Below are positions 46,702-55,759 of a DNA stretch of 64,000 bases, one piece after another; the first letter of the stretch is position 1, and every line of letters begins with the position of its first letter. The stretch spans positions 310,001-374,000 of the forward strand of contig NZ_CP054052.1 of assembly GCF_013283835.1 (NCBI RefSeq), given 5' to 3'. The stretch is from Poseidonibacter lekithochrous (lineage in GTDB: Bacteria; Campylobacterota; Campylobacteria; Campylobacterales; Arcobacteraceae). The notes under the pieces are model-generated. The model searched no databases. It worked only from the letters and a program-made list of their open reading frames with translations, and had not been told where the DNA came from. The position numbers were made by a program, and so were the translations under genes.

Positions 46702-47548
46702 AACAGTTGTATATCAAGGAGTTGAGGGTGCTTATTCACATTTAGCATCATCACAAATTTTCCCAAATTCAAAACTAATAGCTTCTGATTCTTTTTTAGA
46801 ATCAATGCAAATGGTTGAAAATGGTCAAGCAGACTTTGGAGTAATTCCTATTGAAAATTCATCAGCAGGAAGAGTTGAAGAGATTCATAGATTAATTCCA
46901 AAGATGCAGTTAAATATTATTCAAGAATATTTTCATCCAATAAAACATGCATTATTAGCAATAAAAGGTTTCAAAAAAGAAGATTTAAAAACAGTTTCTT
47001 CTCATCCTCAAGCCCTAGCACAGTGTGCGAATAATATCAAGAAGTTTAATTTAGAAGCTATTTCAGAGTTTGATACAGCAGGTTCTGCTATGAAATTAGA
47101 GAAAACCAATGATAAAACTCATGCAGTAATTGCTTCAACACTAGCCGCTGATATTTATAATCTAGAGATTGTAGAAGAGAAGTTTTTTGATTATGTAGGA
47201 AATGTAACTAGATTTATAATACTTTCAAAAAAAGCTGATTTCCCTTCTTATGATACTTCTAAATCATATATTACATCTTTAATTTTCTCTGTACGAAATA
47301 TTCCAGCAGCTTTATATAAAGCCTTAGGTGGATTTGCAACTAATGGAATAGATTTAATAAAAATTGAGAGTTATTCTGGAATTGGAAGTATGTATTCAAC
47401 TCAGTTCCATGTGGATTTATATGGACATATTGATGAAAAAAGATTGCAACTTGCATTAGATGAATTGAAATTTTTTGTAGAAGAGCTGAAAATCATAGGT
47501 GTTTATGAAAGACATGAATATCGTGATCAAATGTGTGAGTTATCATAA
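46694..47548 (+). CDS. Second prephenate dehydratase with ACT domain
   Basis: About 284 residues. The prephenate dehydratase domain starts at VVYQGVEGAYSHLASSQIF and runs to GNVTRFIILSK, the TRF motif with the catalytic Thr. An ACT domain follows (SLIFSVRNIPAALYKALGGF, then IESYSG). Unlike the pheA at 15265 it has no chorismate mutase. I chose ATG 46694, which puts the conserved core at residue 4 and gives an 8-bp overlap with the previous gene; ATG 46673 would add seven charged residues. The cell thus has two prephenate dehydratases. Confidence 0.87.
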   Translation: MDKTVVYQGVEGAYSHLASSQIFPNSKLIASDSFLESMQMVENGQADFGVIPIENSSAGRVEEIHRLIPKMQLNIIQEYFHPIKHALLAIKGFKKEDLKTVSSHPQALAQCANNIKKFNLEAISEFDTAGSAMKLEKTNDKTHAVIASTLAADIYNLEIVEEKFFDYVGNVTRFIILSKKADFPSYDTSKSYITSLIFSVRNIPAALYKALGGFATNGIDLIKIESYSGIGSMYSTQFHVDLYGHIDEKRLQLALDELKFFVEELKIIGVYERHEYRDQMCELS

Positions 47549-47562
47549 TTATACTAAAACAA

Positions 47563-47590
47563 AAAGAGAGAAGCTAAGGCTTCACTCTTT
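47563..47590. terminator. Hairpin between convergent prephenate dehydratase and leuB
   Basis: Arms AAAGAGAGAAGC (47563-47574) and GCTTCACTCTTT (47579-47590) pair with one mismatch around a TAAG loop. It serves both converging genes and runs into T/A-rich sequence. Confidence 0.7.
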
Positions 47591-47597
47591 CTAATCT

Positions 47598-48668
47598 TTA
47601 ATCTCTTAGTGCATATTGTGTAATAATATCACCCATAGCTTGTGTATCTAAAACTTCTTTAGCATCAAAAGCACTTAAGTCTTTTGTTCTATATCCATCT
47701 TTTAAAACATCTTTAATAGCATCTTGTATTATAATAGAAGCTTCTTCTTCTCCTAGTGAATATTTTAACATCATAGCAGCAGATTCAATTGTAGCAATTG
47801 GATTTGCAATTCCTAAGCCTGCAATATCAGGAGCAGAACCGTGAATTGGTTCATAAACAGAAGTTTTATCTCCACTTGAAGCAGATGGTAATAATCCAAT
47901 AGATCCCACAACCATAGAAGCAGTATCAGATAAAATATCCCCAAAAATATTACCAGTTACAATAACATCAAATTGTTTTGGGTTTCTTACTAATTGCATA
48001 GCTGCATTGTCAACGTACATATGAGTTAATTCAACATCTGGATAATCTTCTGATAATTCAATCATAGTAGCTCTCCATAATTGAGATACTTCTAATACAT
48101 TTGATTTATCAACAGAACAAAGTCTTTTATCTCTTTTTTGTGCTAATTCAAAAGCTTGTCTTCCAATTCTTACAATTTCAGGTTTTGAGTAAACCATAGT
48201 ATTAAAAGCAGTTTTGCCATTATTTTCTCTAGGTTCTCCAAAGTAAATACCACCAATTAACTCTCGTACAACCATAATGTCACAACCTTCAATAACTTCA
48301 GGTTTAAGAGTAGAAGCATTTGTAAGTTCATCATAAACAATTGCAGGTCGTAAGTTTGCATATACTCCAAGAGCTTCTCTAAATTTTAAAAGTCCTGTTT
48401 CTGGTTTTAGCTCCCTTGGTAATGAATCCCATTTTTCACCACCAATTGCACCAAATAAACATGCATCAGAGTTTAAAACCCCATCAACTGTTTGTTGAGG
48501 TAGGGGATGTCCTGTTTCATCTATTGCAATTCCACCCATTAAATATTCATTATATTCAAGTTTAAAATCACACTTTGTTGCAACTGCATTTAATACTTTA
48601 ACCGCTTCATCTACAATCTCTACACCAATTCCATCACCTTTTATTAGTGAAATATTATAAGTATTCAT
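47598..48668 (-). CDS. leuB: 3-Isopropylmalate dehydrogenase
   Basis: 356 residues. LeuB oxidatively decarboxylates 3-isopropylmalate in leucine synthesis. Signatures: [20 protein letters not shown] at the start, [30 protein letters not shown], the metal site region [17 protein letters not shown] and [18 protein letters not shown]. It lies 11 bp downstream of an SDR gene on the same strand. leuA, leuC and leuD are not in the window. Confidence 0.95.
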   Translation of the reverse strand: MNTYNISLIKGDGIGVEIVDEAVKVLNAVATKCDFKLEYNEYLMGGIAIDETGHPLPQQTVDGVLNSDACLFGAIGGEKWDSLPRELKPETGLLKFREALGVYANLRPAIVYDELTNASTLKPEVIEGCDIMVVRELIGGIYFGEPRENNGKTAFNTMVYSKPEIVRIGRQAFELAQKRDKRLCSVDKSNVLEVSQLWRATMIELSEDYPDVELTHMYVDNAAMQLVRNPKQFDVIVTGNIFGDILSDTASMVVGSIGLLPSASSGDKTSVYEPIHGSAPDIAGLGIANPIATIESAAMMLKYSLGEEEASIIIQDAIKDVLKDGYRTKDLSAFDAKEVLDTQAMGDIITQYALRD

Positions 48669-48679
48669 TTTTTTCCTTT

Positions 48680-49474
48680 TTATATTGCTGCTTGGACTAC
48701 ACCAGCATCTGCTCTTAAAACTGCACCATTACTTGCACTTGATAAAGTACTTGAAGTATAAACTATTAGATTTGCTATCTCTTCAACATCTGTAAATCTT
48801 TGTAATAAGGAAGTAGGTCTTACACTTTGGAAGAACTCTTTTTCCATTTCTTCAAAAGTAATATTTTGACTTTTTGCATAATCATCTAAAAATGTAGTAA
48901 CACCCTCAGAGTTTGAAGGTCCAAGAATAATAGAATTAGAAGTAACATTTGTACCTCTTGTAAGTTCTGCAATTCCTCTAGCTACTGCTAATTGAGCTGT
49001 TTTAGTCATTCCATAATGAATCATCTCTTTTGGTATTTGATATGCTGATTCACTTGAAATAAAAATAATTCTACCCCAGTTATTCTCTAACATCTTAGGA
49101 AAATATGCTCTAGATAATCTAACTCCACTCATTACATTTGTATTAAACATAATAAGCCAGTCTTCATCAGTGATTTGTGTGAATTCTTTTGGTTCAAAGA
49201 TTCCAAGATTGTTTATTAGAATATCTACGTAAGGTAGTTCTTGAAGTAATTTATCACAACCTTCTTTTGTTGATAAATCTGCAACTACTCCAAAAACAAG
49301 TGCTTCTGGATTTTCATCTTTTATTTTTTTTATTGCTTTATCAACATTAGTTTTATTCCGTGAGTTAATATAAACTTTTGCACCTTCATTTGCTAGTTTC
49401 TTAGCTGTTGCGAAACCAACTCCTAATGAAGAGCCAGTAACTAGTGCGATTTTGTTTTGAATTTTTAAATCCAT
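48680..49474 (-). CDS. Short-chain dehydrogenase/reductase
   Basis: 264 residues, classical SDR. The nucleotide motif is [16 protein letters not shown] (about 14-29), followed by NNLG (about 88-91), catalytic Ser in [24 protein letters not shown] (read in two parts; Tyr at about 159 and Lys at about 163). The Lys after Arg/Asn at the end of strand 2 (NSRNKTN) suggests NADPH. Substrate is unknown; the neighbour leuB does not identify it. It diverges from a solute-binding protein gene. Confidence 0.88.
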   Translation of the reverse strand: MDLKIQNKIALVTGSSLGVGFATAKKLANEGAKVYINSRNKTNVDKAIKKIKDENPEALVFGVVADLSTKEGCDKLLQELPYVDILINNLGIFEPKEFTQITDEDWLIMFNTNVMSGVRLSRAYFPKMLENNWGRIIFISSESAYQIPKEMIHYGMTKTAQLAVARGIAELTRGTNVTSNSIILGPSNSEGVTTFLDDYAKSQNITFEEMEKEFFQSVRPTSLLQRFTDVEEIANLIVYTSSTLSSASNGAVLRADAGVVQAAI

Positions 49475-49525
49475 ATTATGCCTTCTTAAATAAAAGAGAT
49501 AATAGTAGAAATAAATCGTTTTTAA

Positions 49526-49579
49526 ATCGCGGTTTTTAGAAAAGTTCGCGATTATTCCGCGATAAGTGCTCGTTATAAT
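49526..49579 (+). promoter_or_regulatory. CG-rich repeated motif and -10 box before solute-binding gene
   Basis: In an otherwise AT-rich 129-bp divergent gap, ATCGCGG (49526-49532) is mirrored by CCGCGAT (49557-49563), with a central palindrome TCGCGA (49546-49551). A TATAAT follows at 49574-49579, 24 bases before the start codon region. The three CGCG units look like an operator for a specific regulator. Confidence 0.45.
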
Positions 49580-49603
49580 AATTTCAATTTATAAGGAGTA
49601 TAA

Positions 49604-50323
49604 ATGAATAAAATTAAAAAAATGATCTTAAGTATAGTTTTAATACTTAGTTCAACAATTGTTTACGCAGCTGATTATAATGCAACACTTGGAAATATGC
49701 CAGTATATGCAGAATCAAAAGATAAAGGTGTCTTAGTAGACTTAGTAAAAGAGATACAAAAAGAAAGTGGAAATAGTATAAATATAAAAGTTCTTCCTTT
49801 TGCTAGTTCTTTATATATGGTTCAAAAGAATCGTTCTGATTTTCATATTCCACTAATAAAAAATGATATTGTAGATGAGAATAAATTGCCTTTTACATAT
49901 TCAAGTGAAACAATATTTCATGTGAATTTTGTGATTTATTCACTAAAGAATAAAAAGATTGATATAAATAATTTATCACAATATAAAATAGAAACTGATA
50001 GAGCGCATGTGGCTTATTTTCCATTTAAAACAAGTGCTAGTAACTCTATATCGGGAAGTTTATCAAAAATAAATGATGGTAAAATTGATGCTTTTATTTT
50101 TGCAGATTTTGCAACAGATCCATATTTGAAAGAATCAAAATTCAAAAATTTAAGTAGAGAATTATATAAAGTATTTGATGTAAAAATGGTATTGCCAAAG
50201 AGTGCAAAAGCAAAACAAATTGATACTATGTTAAGTACTTCTATTTCAAATTTAAAACAAAGTGGTAAATACCAAGAGATTATGGGAAAGATTGATTTAG
50301 CCTATAGTAATTGGCAACCATAA
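49604..50323 (+). CDS. Periplasmic solute-binding protein, family 3 type
   Basis: 239 residues with a signal peptide (about 1-22, ending IVYA). The fold follows family 3 binding proteins: LVDLVKEIQKESGNSINIKV, LYMVQKNRSDFHIPLI and KIDAFIFADFATDPYLKES, ending with ISNLKQSGKYQEIMGKI. There is no transporter gene beside it. It resembles the protein at 33620 in size and layout. An AAGGAGT RBS precedes the ATG. Confidence 0.78.
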   Translation: MNKIKKMILSIVLILSSTIVYAADYNATLGNMPVYAESKDKGVLVDLVKEIQKESGNSINIKVLPFASSLYMVQKNRSDFHIPLIKNDIVDENKLPFTYSSETIFHVNFVIYSLKNKKIDINNLSQYKIETDRAHVAYFPFKTSASNSISGSLSKINDGKIDAFIFADFATDPYLKESKFKNLSRELYKVFDVKMVLPKSAKAKQIDTMLSTSISNLKQSGKYQEIMGKIDLAYSNWQP

Positions 50324-50467
50324 GAGTTTAGAATTTTGTATAAGTTCCATAAATTACAGGTTATTTTTTCAAAACAAGTTATGAGGGAGTGAAAAGAGAA
50401 AAATAATTGTTAAGATTTTTATCTGATATCTAATTAGTTATAATTACGAAAAATTTGTGGAGAATAT

Positions 50468-50728
50468 ATGAAAAATATAAAAGAAGAACTTAAAAATGTA
50501 ATACTAGATGTAATGTTACCTGAAACAGAAACTTACTTAGAAGAGTTAAATAAAGCAATAGATAACAAAAGTGCAAGTGAAGATGAAATTAATGCAAGAG
50601 AAGATATAGTATCTTTTATTGAGGAATTAAAAACTATTCTTGAAGTTATTTCAGAAGATAAGCTTTCAGATGAAGATGCAAAAAATGTATATGAAAAAAT
50701 AACTACAATGCTTGAAGAGCATGAATAA
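50468..50728 (+). CDS. Small acidic helical protein of unknown function
   Basis: 86 residues, strongly acidic and predicted helical throughout (NIKEELKNVILDVMLPETET, EDEINAREDIVSFIEELKTI), without signal or membrane segments. A GGAG RBS precedes the ATG and a terminator follows the stop, so it is a single-gene transcript. No family is recognised. The upstream 144 bp contain a plausible TATAAT-like box but no clear operator. Confidence 0.65.
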   Translation: MKNIKEELKNVILDVMLPETETYLEELNKAIDNKSASEDEINAREDIVSFIEELKTILEVISEDKLSDEDAKNVYEKITTMLEEHE

Positions 50729-50736
50729 TAAATACC

Positions 50737-50770
50737 AAGGTTGTCGATTTTAGATATCAACAACCTTTTT
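50737..50770 (+). terminator. Terminator after the small acidic protein
   Basis: AAGGTTGT (50737-50744) and ACAACCTT (50760-50767) form an 8-bp stem followed by a run of five T. Confidence 0.65.
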
Positions 50771-50840
50771 CCATCTGCCATAATCTACTCCTTTGATTTC
50801 TTAACACAATTAGGTCATATGTATTTATTGTTTAAACTAC

Positions 50841-50904
50841 TGCGACTAAGTTGCATTTAAATAACTTATATTATAATTCCTAAATTAAATGCGACAAAGT
50901 TGCA
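50841..50904 (+). promoter_or_regulatory. Two palindromic operators flanking the DUF1826 gene promoter
   Basis: TGCGACTAAGTTGCA (50841-50855) and TGCGACAAAGTTGCA (50890-50904) are 15-bp near-palindromes that differ only at one central base. A TATAAT (50872-50877) lies between them, so the first covers the -35 region and the second the transcription start. This is the layout of a tightly repressed promoter. The motif does not recur elsewhere in the window. Confidence 0.65.
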
Positions 50905-50915
50905 CAAAGGGAAAA

Positions 50916-51611
50916 ATGATGCTGAATGAAAAGAATCTCAATTTTGCTGGTCAATCTATTAGCCCCAAACCTTTTACGACAAGGCCTGTAACTTATCGAC
51001 ATAAGGCGCAGGATAGTCATCCAACGGTTTTCGCTGATATTTATCAATCAGAAATCAATATAGCCATTTGGCAGCGTAAGTTAGCTACGACTTTGCAAGA
51101 TTCAGTGAAAGCATTTTTGGCATTGAATCCTACATTTCAAACAAAAATGATCTTAACACCAGAAGATGCACTTTCGCGTGTTAGCGAATCTTTTAATAAC
51201 AATATGGCTGAAGTGAGCGAAGATATTGCTGAGCTTGTAGATATGTTTTGTTATTTATTTGAACGTAAAGAAGCAGCCCTACGCTTGAAAGTCTTAGATC
51301 AAGCGATGTGCCCTAAATTTCATGTGGATAGAGTACCTTGCCGCCTTGTGACGACTTATCAGAGTATAGCCTCGCAATGGCTGCCACACGAGGTGCTTAA
51401 TTATACAAAACTGGGATGGGGTAGTAATGGATTGCCTGACAGTGAATCCGGCCTTTACCAAAGTGAAAGTGATATTCAGCAACTGGGTTGTGGTGATGTT
51501 GCATTGCTCAAAGGTACACTTTGGGAAGGGAATGAAAACGCGGGCTTAGTCCACCGTTCACCAGTGGTGCCAGCCAATGAAAAGCGTTTGGTACTAACTT
51601 TGGATTTTTAA
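50916..51611 (+). CDS. DUF1826-like protein, probably acquired
   Basis: About 231 residues. The sequence looks like the DUF1826 family: VFADIYQSEINIAIWQRKL near the N-terminus and the middle HVDRVPCRLVTTY, then CGDVALLKGTLWEG and GLVHRSPVVPANEKRLVLTLDF split near the C-terminus. In gamma-proteobacteria such genes accompany zinc-related COG0523 GTPases. Codon use (GCG, CGT, CTG, CGC) and GC content differ sharply from neighbours, which points to transfer. I start at ATG 50916, 6 bases after AAAGGG; the ATG at 50889 lies inside the operator. Confidence 0.75.
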   Translation: MMLNEKNLNFAGQSISPKPFTTRPVTYRHKAQDSHPTVFADIYQSEINIAIWQRKLATTLQDSVKAFLALNPTFQTKMILTPEDALSRVSESFNNNMAEVSEDIAELVDMFCYLFERKEAALRLKVLDQAMCPKFHVDRVPCRLVTTYQSIASQWLPHEVLNYTKLGWGSNGLPDSESGLYQSESDIQQLGCGDVALLKGTLWEGNENAGLVHRSPVVPANEKRLVLTLDF

Positions 51612-51641
51612 TTAAATGCTGTGGCTTCGAATAATAAATAG

Positions 51642-52337
51642 CTATAGTGATTTTAACTGTCTCAATTTTCTTTTAAACAAGTATATAAGACCAAATGAAG
51701 AAACGATAACTAGTATAGCTGTCATATAAAACTTGAATCCAATATCGCCATTACCTGTGATAAGGGCTTCTAATAGGTTTTGTGCAGCACTGCCTAACCA
51801 TACAAAAAGTATAGTTCTAGGCAGCATACCTAAAGTGCCTGCTGTGATAAACTCTTTTACCTTAACTCCAAATGCAGGTAAAAGAAGATTCATCAATCCA
51901 AAAGGCAAAATGGGCGATATTCTACATAATATTACAAACCAAAATGGATTTGACTCAACTGTATTTTTCAAAAGTTCTTTATTATCCATATCTACCATAG
52001 ATTTAAGTAGCCTTCCTTTGTCCAAGTGCCGACCAAAGATATACCCTAACAATGAAGCTAAGAGATATGCAGGTACAACATAAACTAAAGAGCTAAGACC
52101 AAACAAAAATCCACTAAGTGATGCTATAAAGGTTGTAGGAGTCAAAAGGATGGCCATTGTAAATGCTGTTCCTGTAAAAAACAGGATAGAATGATCTTTT
52201 ATCCACTCCGTTATCTCTGGATAGGAAAAGATGATATATAAACTCAAAAGGCTTCCTAAAATAGGCAATACAATAGCAATAAGCGAAACAAAAAACGAAT
52301 GACGATTTGTACGTAAGAATTTAATGGTTTTTTTCAT
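51642..52337 (-). CDS. TVP38/DedA-like (SNARE-associated Golgi domain) membrane protein
   Basis: 231 residues with about six hydrophobic segments. The family block is visible: LSGFLFGLSSLVYVVPAYLLASLLGYIFGRHL (in parts, about 77-108), then FVILCRISPILPFGLMNLLLPAFGV with the conserved Arg and Pro. DedA/TVP38 proteins are linked to lipid scrambling and envelope stability. It converges on the DUF1826-like gene with a 30-bp gap, and may have arrived with it, although its composition is nearer that of the host. Confidence 0.85.
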   Translation of the reverse strand: MKKTIKFLRTNRHSFFVSLIAIVLPILGSLLSLYIIFSYPEITEWIKDHSILFFTGTAFTMAILLTPTTFIASLSGFLFGLSSLVYVVPAYLLASLLGYIFGRHLDKGRLLKSMVDMDNKELLKNTVESNPFWFVILCRISPILPFGLMNLLLPAFGVKVKEFITAGTLGMLPRTILFVWLGSAAQNLLEALITGNGDIGFKFYMTAILVIVSSFGLIYLFKRKLRQLKSL

Positions 52338-52780
52338 AATGAGACTTTTTTACTATCTACGATAGATTTTTTTAAGAGGAATTATACTGAATCAATCTTT
52401 AGAAAAATCTCATAAAACATATAAGTATATTTTAGATTTAAGTTTAGCTTCTATTAGTATGAAATATTTTATTTTAATTCAATTTTAGGAGCCGATAATC
52501 CAGAAAGAATGATTGAAGTTTATGACTAGTTAGTATATAATTTAATTTTTGAACAAGTTCTAGAACTTACAGGTTGTGGGACTTATTTTTATAACTCACT
52601 TTTCTTTGGTATAAATTCTCGTATTAATCCATTTGTATGTTTATTTAACGAAGTCTCTTTTCTTTACTATGTTTCGATTAATTAAAAAATAATAAAAGAT
52701 ATTTATTTAAATATAAATAAATAATTTTTTTAGTATGAATATACTAATATAAGAATAAACAATACAAGGATAATATTACT
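52338..52780. other. 443-bp non-coding gap before the autotransporter
   Basis: No gene of note. It holds a perfect 14-bp palindrome AAGTTCTAGAACTT (52555-52568), and near the autotransporter start two more inverted repeats: ATTTATTTA/TAAATAAAT (52701-52709 and 52714-52722) and TAGTAT-GAAT-ATACTA (52731-52746). The last two probably belong to the autotransporter promoter. A 22-codon open stretch near 52490-52525 is too short to call a remnant. Confidence 0.5.
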
Positions 52781-55735
52781 ATGAAAACAAAAAAAATTAT
52801 TATTTCATCAATTATTATTTCATCAACTCTATTCGCACAAAGTTTTGATGCATCAAATTATGGATTGCAAAATGATTTATTATATGGATTAACAAATACT
52901 CTAACTAAACCCATAGATTCAAATATTGACACTTTATTGTTTAAGAATGGAGGCTCTAATGATTTCTTTTATTTTAAACGCAATACAGAAGGTAGTGTCG
53001 CGCCTGACACTTTAACTGCATTTGAAGAGAATAGAGCTTATCAAAATCTAATATTTGAGAACACTTCTACTTCTAATACTTGGACTCTTGGTTCTCAAAA
53101 TTCACAGGCTTCTTGTAACCCATGTAACGAAAACCATGTTTTTGTTTCTACAAAATCACTTACCTTAAATAATACAGCTTTAGAATTTATCAAATTAAAA
53201 TCCCCAGATGTAGATCCAAATGCAAATAGATACGATTGGATTGAAGATTTTGTTTTCCAAAATTCGCAAGATTATGCAAGATTAAATTTAAATAATGGGC
53301 ATTTATTATTGGATAATAACTTTGGTTCAGGTGCTTTAATAAGTTTTAGAAACAATACTATATTTGATATAAATGGAAAAGATAATGTTATAAAAGGAGC
53401 AAGTGGAGCTTTTGGTCGTTCTTTGCATGAATTATATTTAAATATAAATAAAAATAGTTCCCTTATTATAAATGGTACAACTAATTTACAAGCATTGGAA
53501 TATGGACATATAAATATGCAAGAAGGTAGTTCTCTTCTTGTAAAAGATAGCAGACTTCAATTAACAAGTGATGGTACAAACTCAAAGTATTTTTCTACTT
53601 TTGATAATGCATCAGTTTCTGTAAGTGGGGTTTTTGGAAGCACTCCCTCAAGTCTTGAGATAACAAATCCAACTTTTACAAATAGTAATATATCCTTAGG
53701 TAACAATACCAAAATTAGAAGTGTAAAAAGAGTTAATTCAAGCTTTTTATCTGGAGATTTCTTTTTTGAAGGAAATAATGACTTAGTTTTAAATTCAGGT
53801 TCAAAACTTACAGGAAATGAATCCCTAGGAAATGATACATCAACAGGATTTAACTTTTCAAATGGTACTACAAATATAAGTGGAGCAGGTACATTAGATG
53901 CTTTAGATATGCATTTAAATAATGCAAAAGTTGAATATAGTGGTAATAACATATCTACTAATCTTAAATCCTTATATTTAAATAATGGTAGTGAATTAAA
54001 AACATCTAAATCAACAAGTGATGATTTTAATAAATTATTAGTTTTAAATATTAATGACTCTACTCTAAATGGAAATAATAGTTATGGATTAAGTGCTGTA
54101 TTGAGAGCTCAGATTGAGAATTCAACGTTAAAGATTGATACAGCTAACAGAACATCAGGAATGACTTTTCACTTAGCAGGAATTAATGATCCAAGCATAG
54201 ATGGATATATAAAATTTGATGGTAATAATAAGTTTATTAGTAGAATTGACCCATCAGGTAAAGATATTGGTGCGGGTATTAAAAATTATGCAGACGCAAT
54301 ATACTTTAAAAGAAGAGATCTTGGTAGTTTTACCTCAGATACTGTACTGGGTCTATCAAATTTAGACGTAGAATTAGAAGCCTTCTCTTCTTCTCCTTCT
54401 TCAACTGATTATTCAAGTGGTGGAGAAAATAGTGATGGTATTTATGATGTTATGGTTTTCCAGTCAACTGCTACTGCAGATAGTGATAATGTAGATTTTA
54501 TTTTAGGTGGAAGTATGCCTGCTCTTTTAAAAGCTACACAAGTTAAAACACCAAGTGCAGATAATCTAGTTTCAGTAAAACTTGAAACACAAACTCTTTC
54601 TTCGTTAACTTCACACCCAACTATTACAACATCAAATCAACAAAATGGATTAAACTTATTACTTAATGGTGCAAATTCTGGAAATACTAATATTAATAAT
54701 GCATTACAATCTATAACTAATTCTCAATTACAAACTCATACAGATAGTATACATGCTGAACCATATTCATCATATATGACTATTTCCTTAGAACATACAG
54801 ATATGATAATGAATAGTGTTTTGAATAATACTGCTTTAAATATGAATATAAGTAGTGGAAAATTAGATAAAAAAATAGACCATAATAAAAAGAAATTTTG
54901 GATGGATATTAGTCATTCAAAAGGTGATATAGATGGGAGTTCAGGATTAGGAAGTTTTGATTATACTTTAAACACAGTAACTTTTGGAAATGATTTTATT
55001 TCTGATGAAAATAAACGTGCTGGAATGTTTATTTCTTTTGGAACACAAAAAATGGATGAACACGATAGTGTTAATCAAGATTTCAATAGTGATAACTACT
55101 ATGTTGGAGGATATATAAACCAAAATATTTCAAATAATTGGAATATAGGAAGTGTATTCGGATATGGATATGGAAAACATAAGTCAACAAGAACTGTACA
55201 ATTGTCAAATCTAAATGGAAATAGTAACGGTAATTTTCATAGTCATAGTATTTATGGAGCTATTAATATCTCAAAAAACATCTTTTCCAATGATTTAGTT
55301 TCCCTAAGACCAGAAGCAGGTTTTGATTATGCATATTATAAACAAGAAGAAATAAAAGAATCTGGAGATAGTAATTTTAATCTAATAATTGATAAAACTG
55401 ATGCTCAATCAATAGTTGGAAGTATTGGAATAAATGCTAAATTTAAAAGTATTTCAGATACAAACAAAATCTATCCTCTTGCTTTTGTAAAATATGAACA
55501 TGATTTTTATGCGAATAGAAATAATGCACATAAAGTTAATGCGGCATTAAGCTCAAATTCAAATTATAAACAAGAGTTTGAAGGCCAAAATAGAGGTGAA
55601 AACTCTATATTAACTGGTATAGGTTTAGCTAGCGATATAAATAATTCTTTACAAATAAATGGAGGTTTTGTTTATAGTAGACATTCTCATGGAAAAGAAG
55701 TTGGCGCTGGGATAAGTTTAAAATATAAATTTTGA
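52781..55735 (+). CDS. Autotransporter (type Va) surface protein
   Basis: 984 residues. A signal peptide (about 1-19, ending LFAQ) precedes a long Asn/Ser/Thr/Gly-rich passenger with repeated beta-helix-like units (NNGSELKTSKSTSDDFN, GSGALISFRNNT), and a C-terminal beta-barrel of about 270 residues (from about 710; KKFWMDISHSKGDIDGSSGL) ending in the outer-membrane signal LKYKF. The passenger has four Cys only near residues 112-120 (CNPC). No protease or lipase motif is visible; adhesion is likely. An AAGGATAA RBS precedes the ATG. The HD-GYP gene follows after 24 bp. Confidence 0.88.
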   Translation: MKTKKIIISSIIISSTLFAQSFDASNYGLQNDLLYGLTNTLTKPIDSNIDTLLFKNGGSNDFFYFKRNTEGSVAPDTLTAFEENRAYQNLIFENTSTSNTWTLGSQNSQASCNPCNENHVFVSTKSLTLNNTALEFIKLKSPDVDPNANRYDWIEDFVFQNSQDYARLNLNNGHLLLDNNFGSGALISFRNNTIFDINGKDNVIKGASGAFGRSLHELYLNINKNSSLIINGTTNLQALEYGHINMQEGSSLLVKDSRLQLTSDGTNSKYFSTFDNASVSVSGVFGSTPSSLEITNPTFTNSNISLGNNTKIRSVKRVNSSFLSGDFFFEGNNDLVLNSGSKLTGNESLGNDTSTGFNFSNGTTNISGAGTLDALDMHLNNAKVEYSGNNISTNLKSLYLNNGSELKTSKSTSDDFNKLLVLNINDSTLNGNNSYGLSAVLRAQIENSTLKIDTANRTSGMTFHLAGINDPSIDGYIKFDGNNKFISRIDPSGKDIGAGIKNYADAIYFKRRDLGSFTSDTVLGLSNLDVELEAFSSSPSSTDYSSGGENSDGIYDVMVFQSTATADSDNVDFILGGSMPALLKATQVKTPSADNLVSVKLETQTLSSLTSHPTITTSNQQNGLNLLLNGANSGNTNINNALQSITNSQLQTHTDSIHAEPYSSYMTISLEHTDMIMNSVLNNTALNMNISSGKLDKKIDHNKKKFWMDISHSKGDIDGSSGLGSFDYTLNTVTFGNDFISDENKRAGMFISFGTQKMDEHDSVNQDFNSDNYYVGGYINQNISNNWNIGSVFGYGYGKHKSTRTVQLSNLNGNSNGNFHSHSIYGAINISKNIFSNDLVSLRPEAGFDYAYYKQEEIKESGDSNFNLIIDKTDAQSIVGSIGINAKFKSISDTNKIYPLAFVKYEHDFYANRNNAHKVNAALSSNSNYKQEFEGQNRGENSILTGIGLASDINNSLQINGGFVYSRHSHGKEVGAGISLKYKF

Positions 55736-55759
55736 TTAATGATATAAAAAGGTTCAATT

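Noticed and set aside
52480-52525. Short open stretch reading SILGADNPERMIEVYD as a gene remnant
   Set aside because: About 22 codons between stops, no recognisable family and no second piece nearby.
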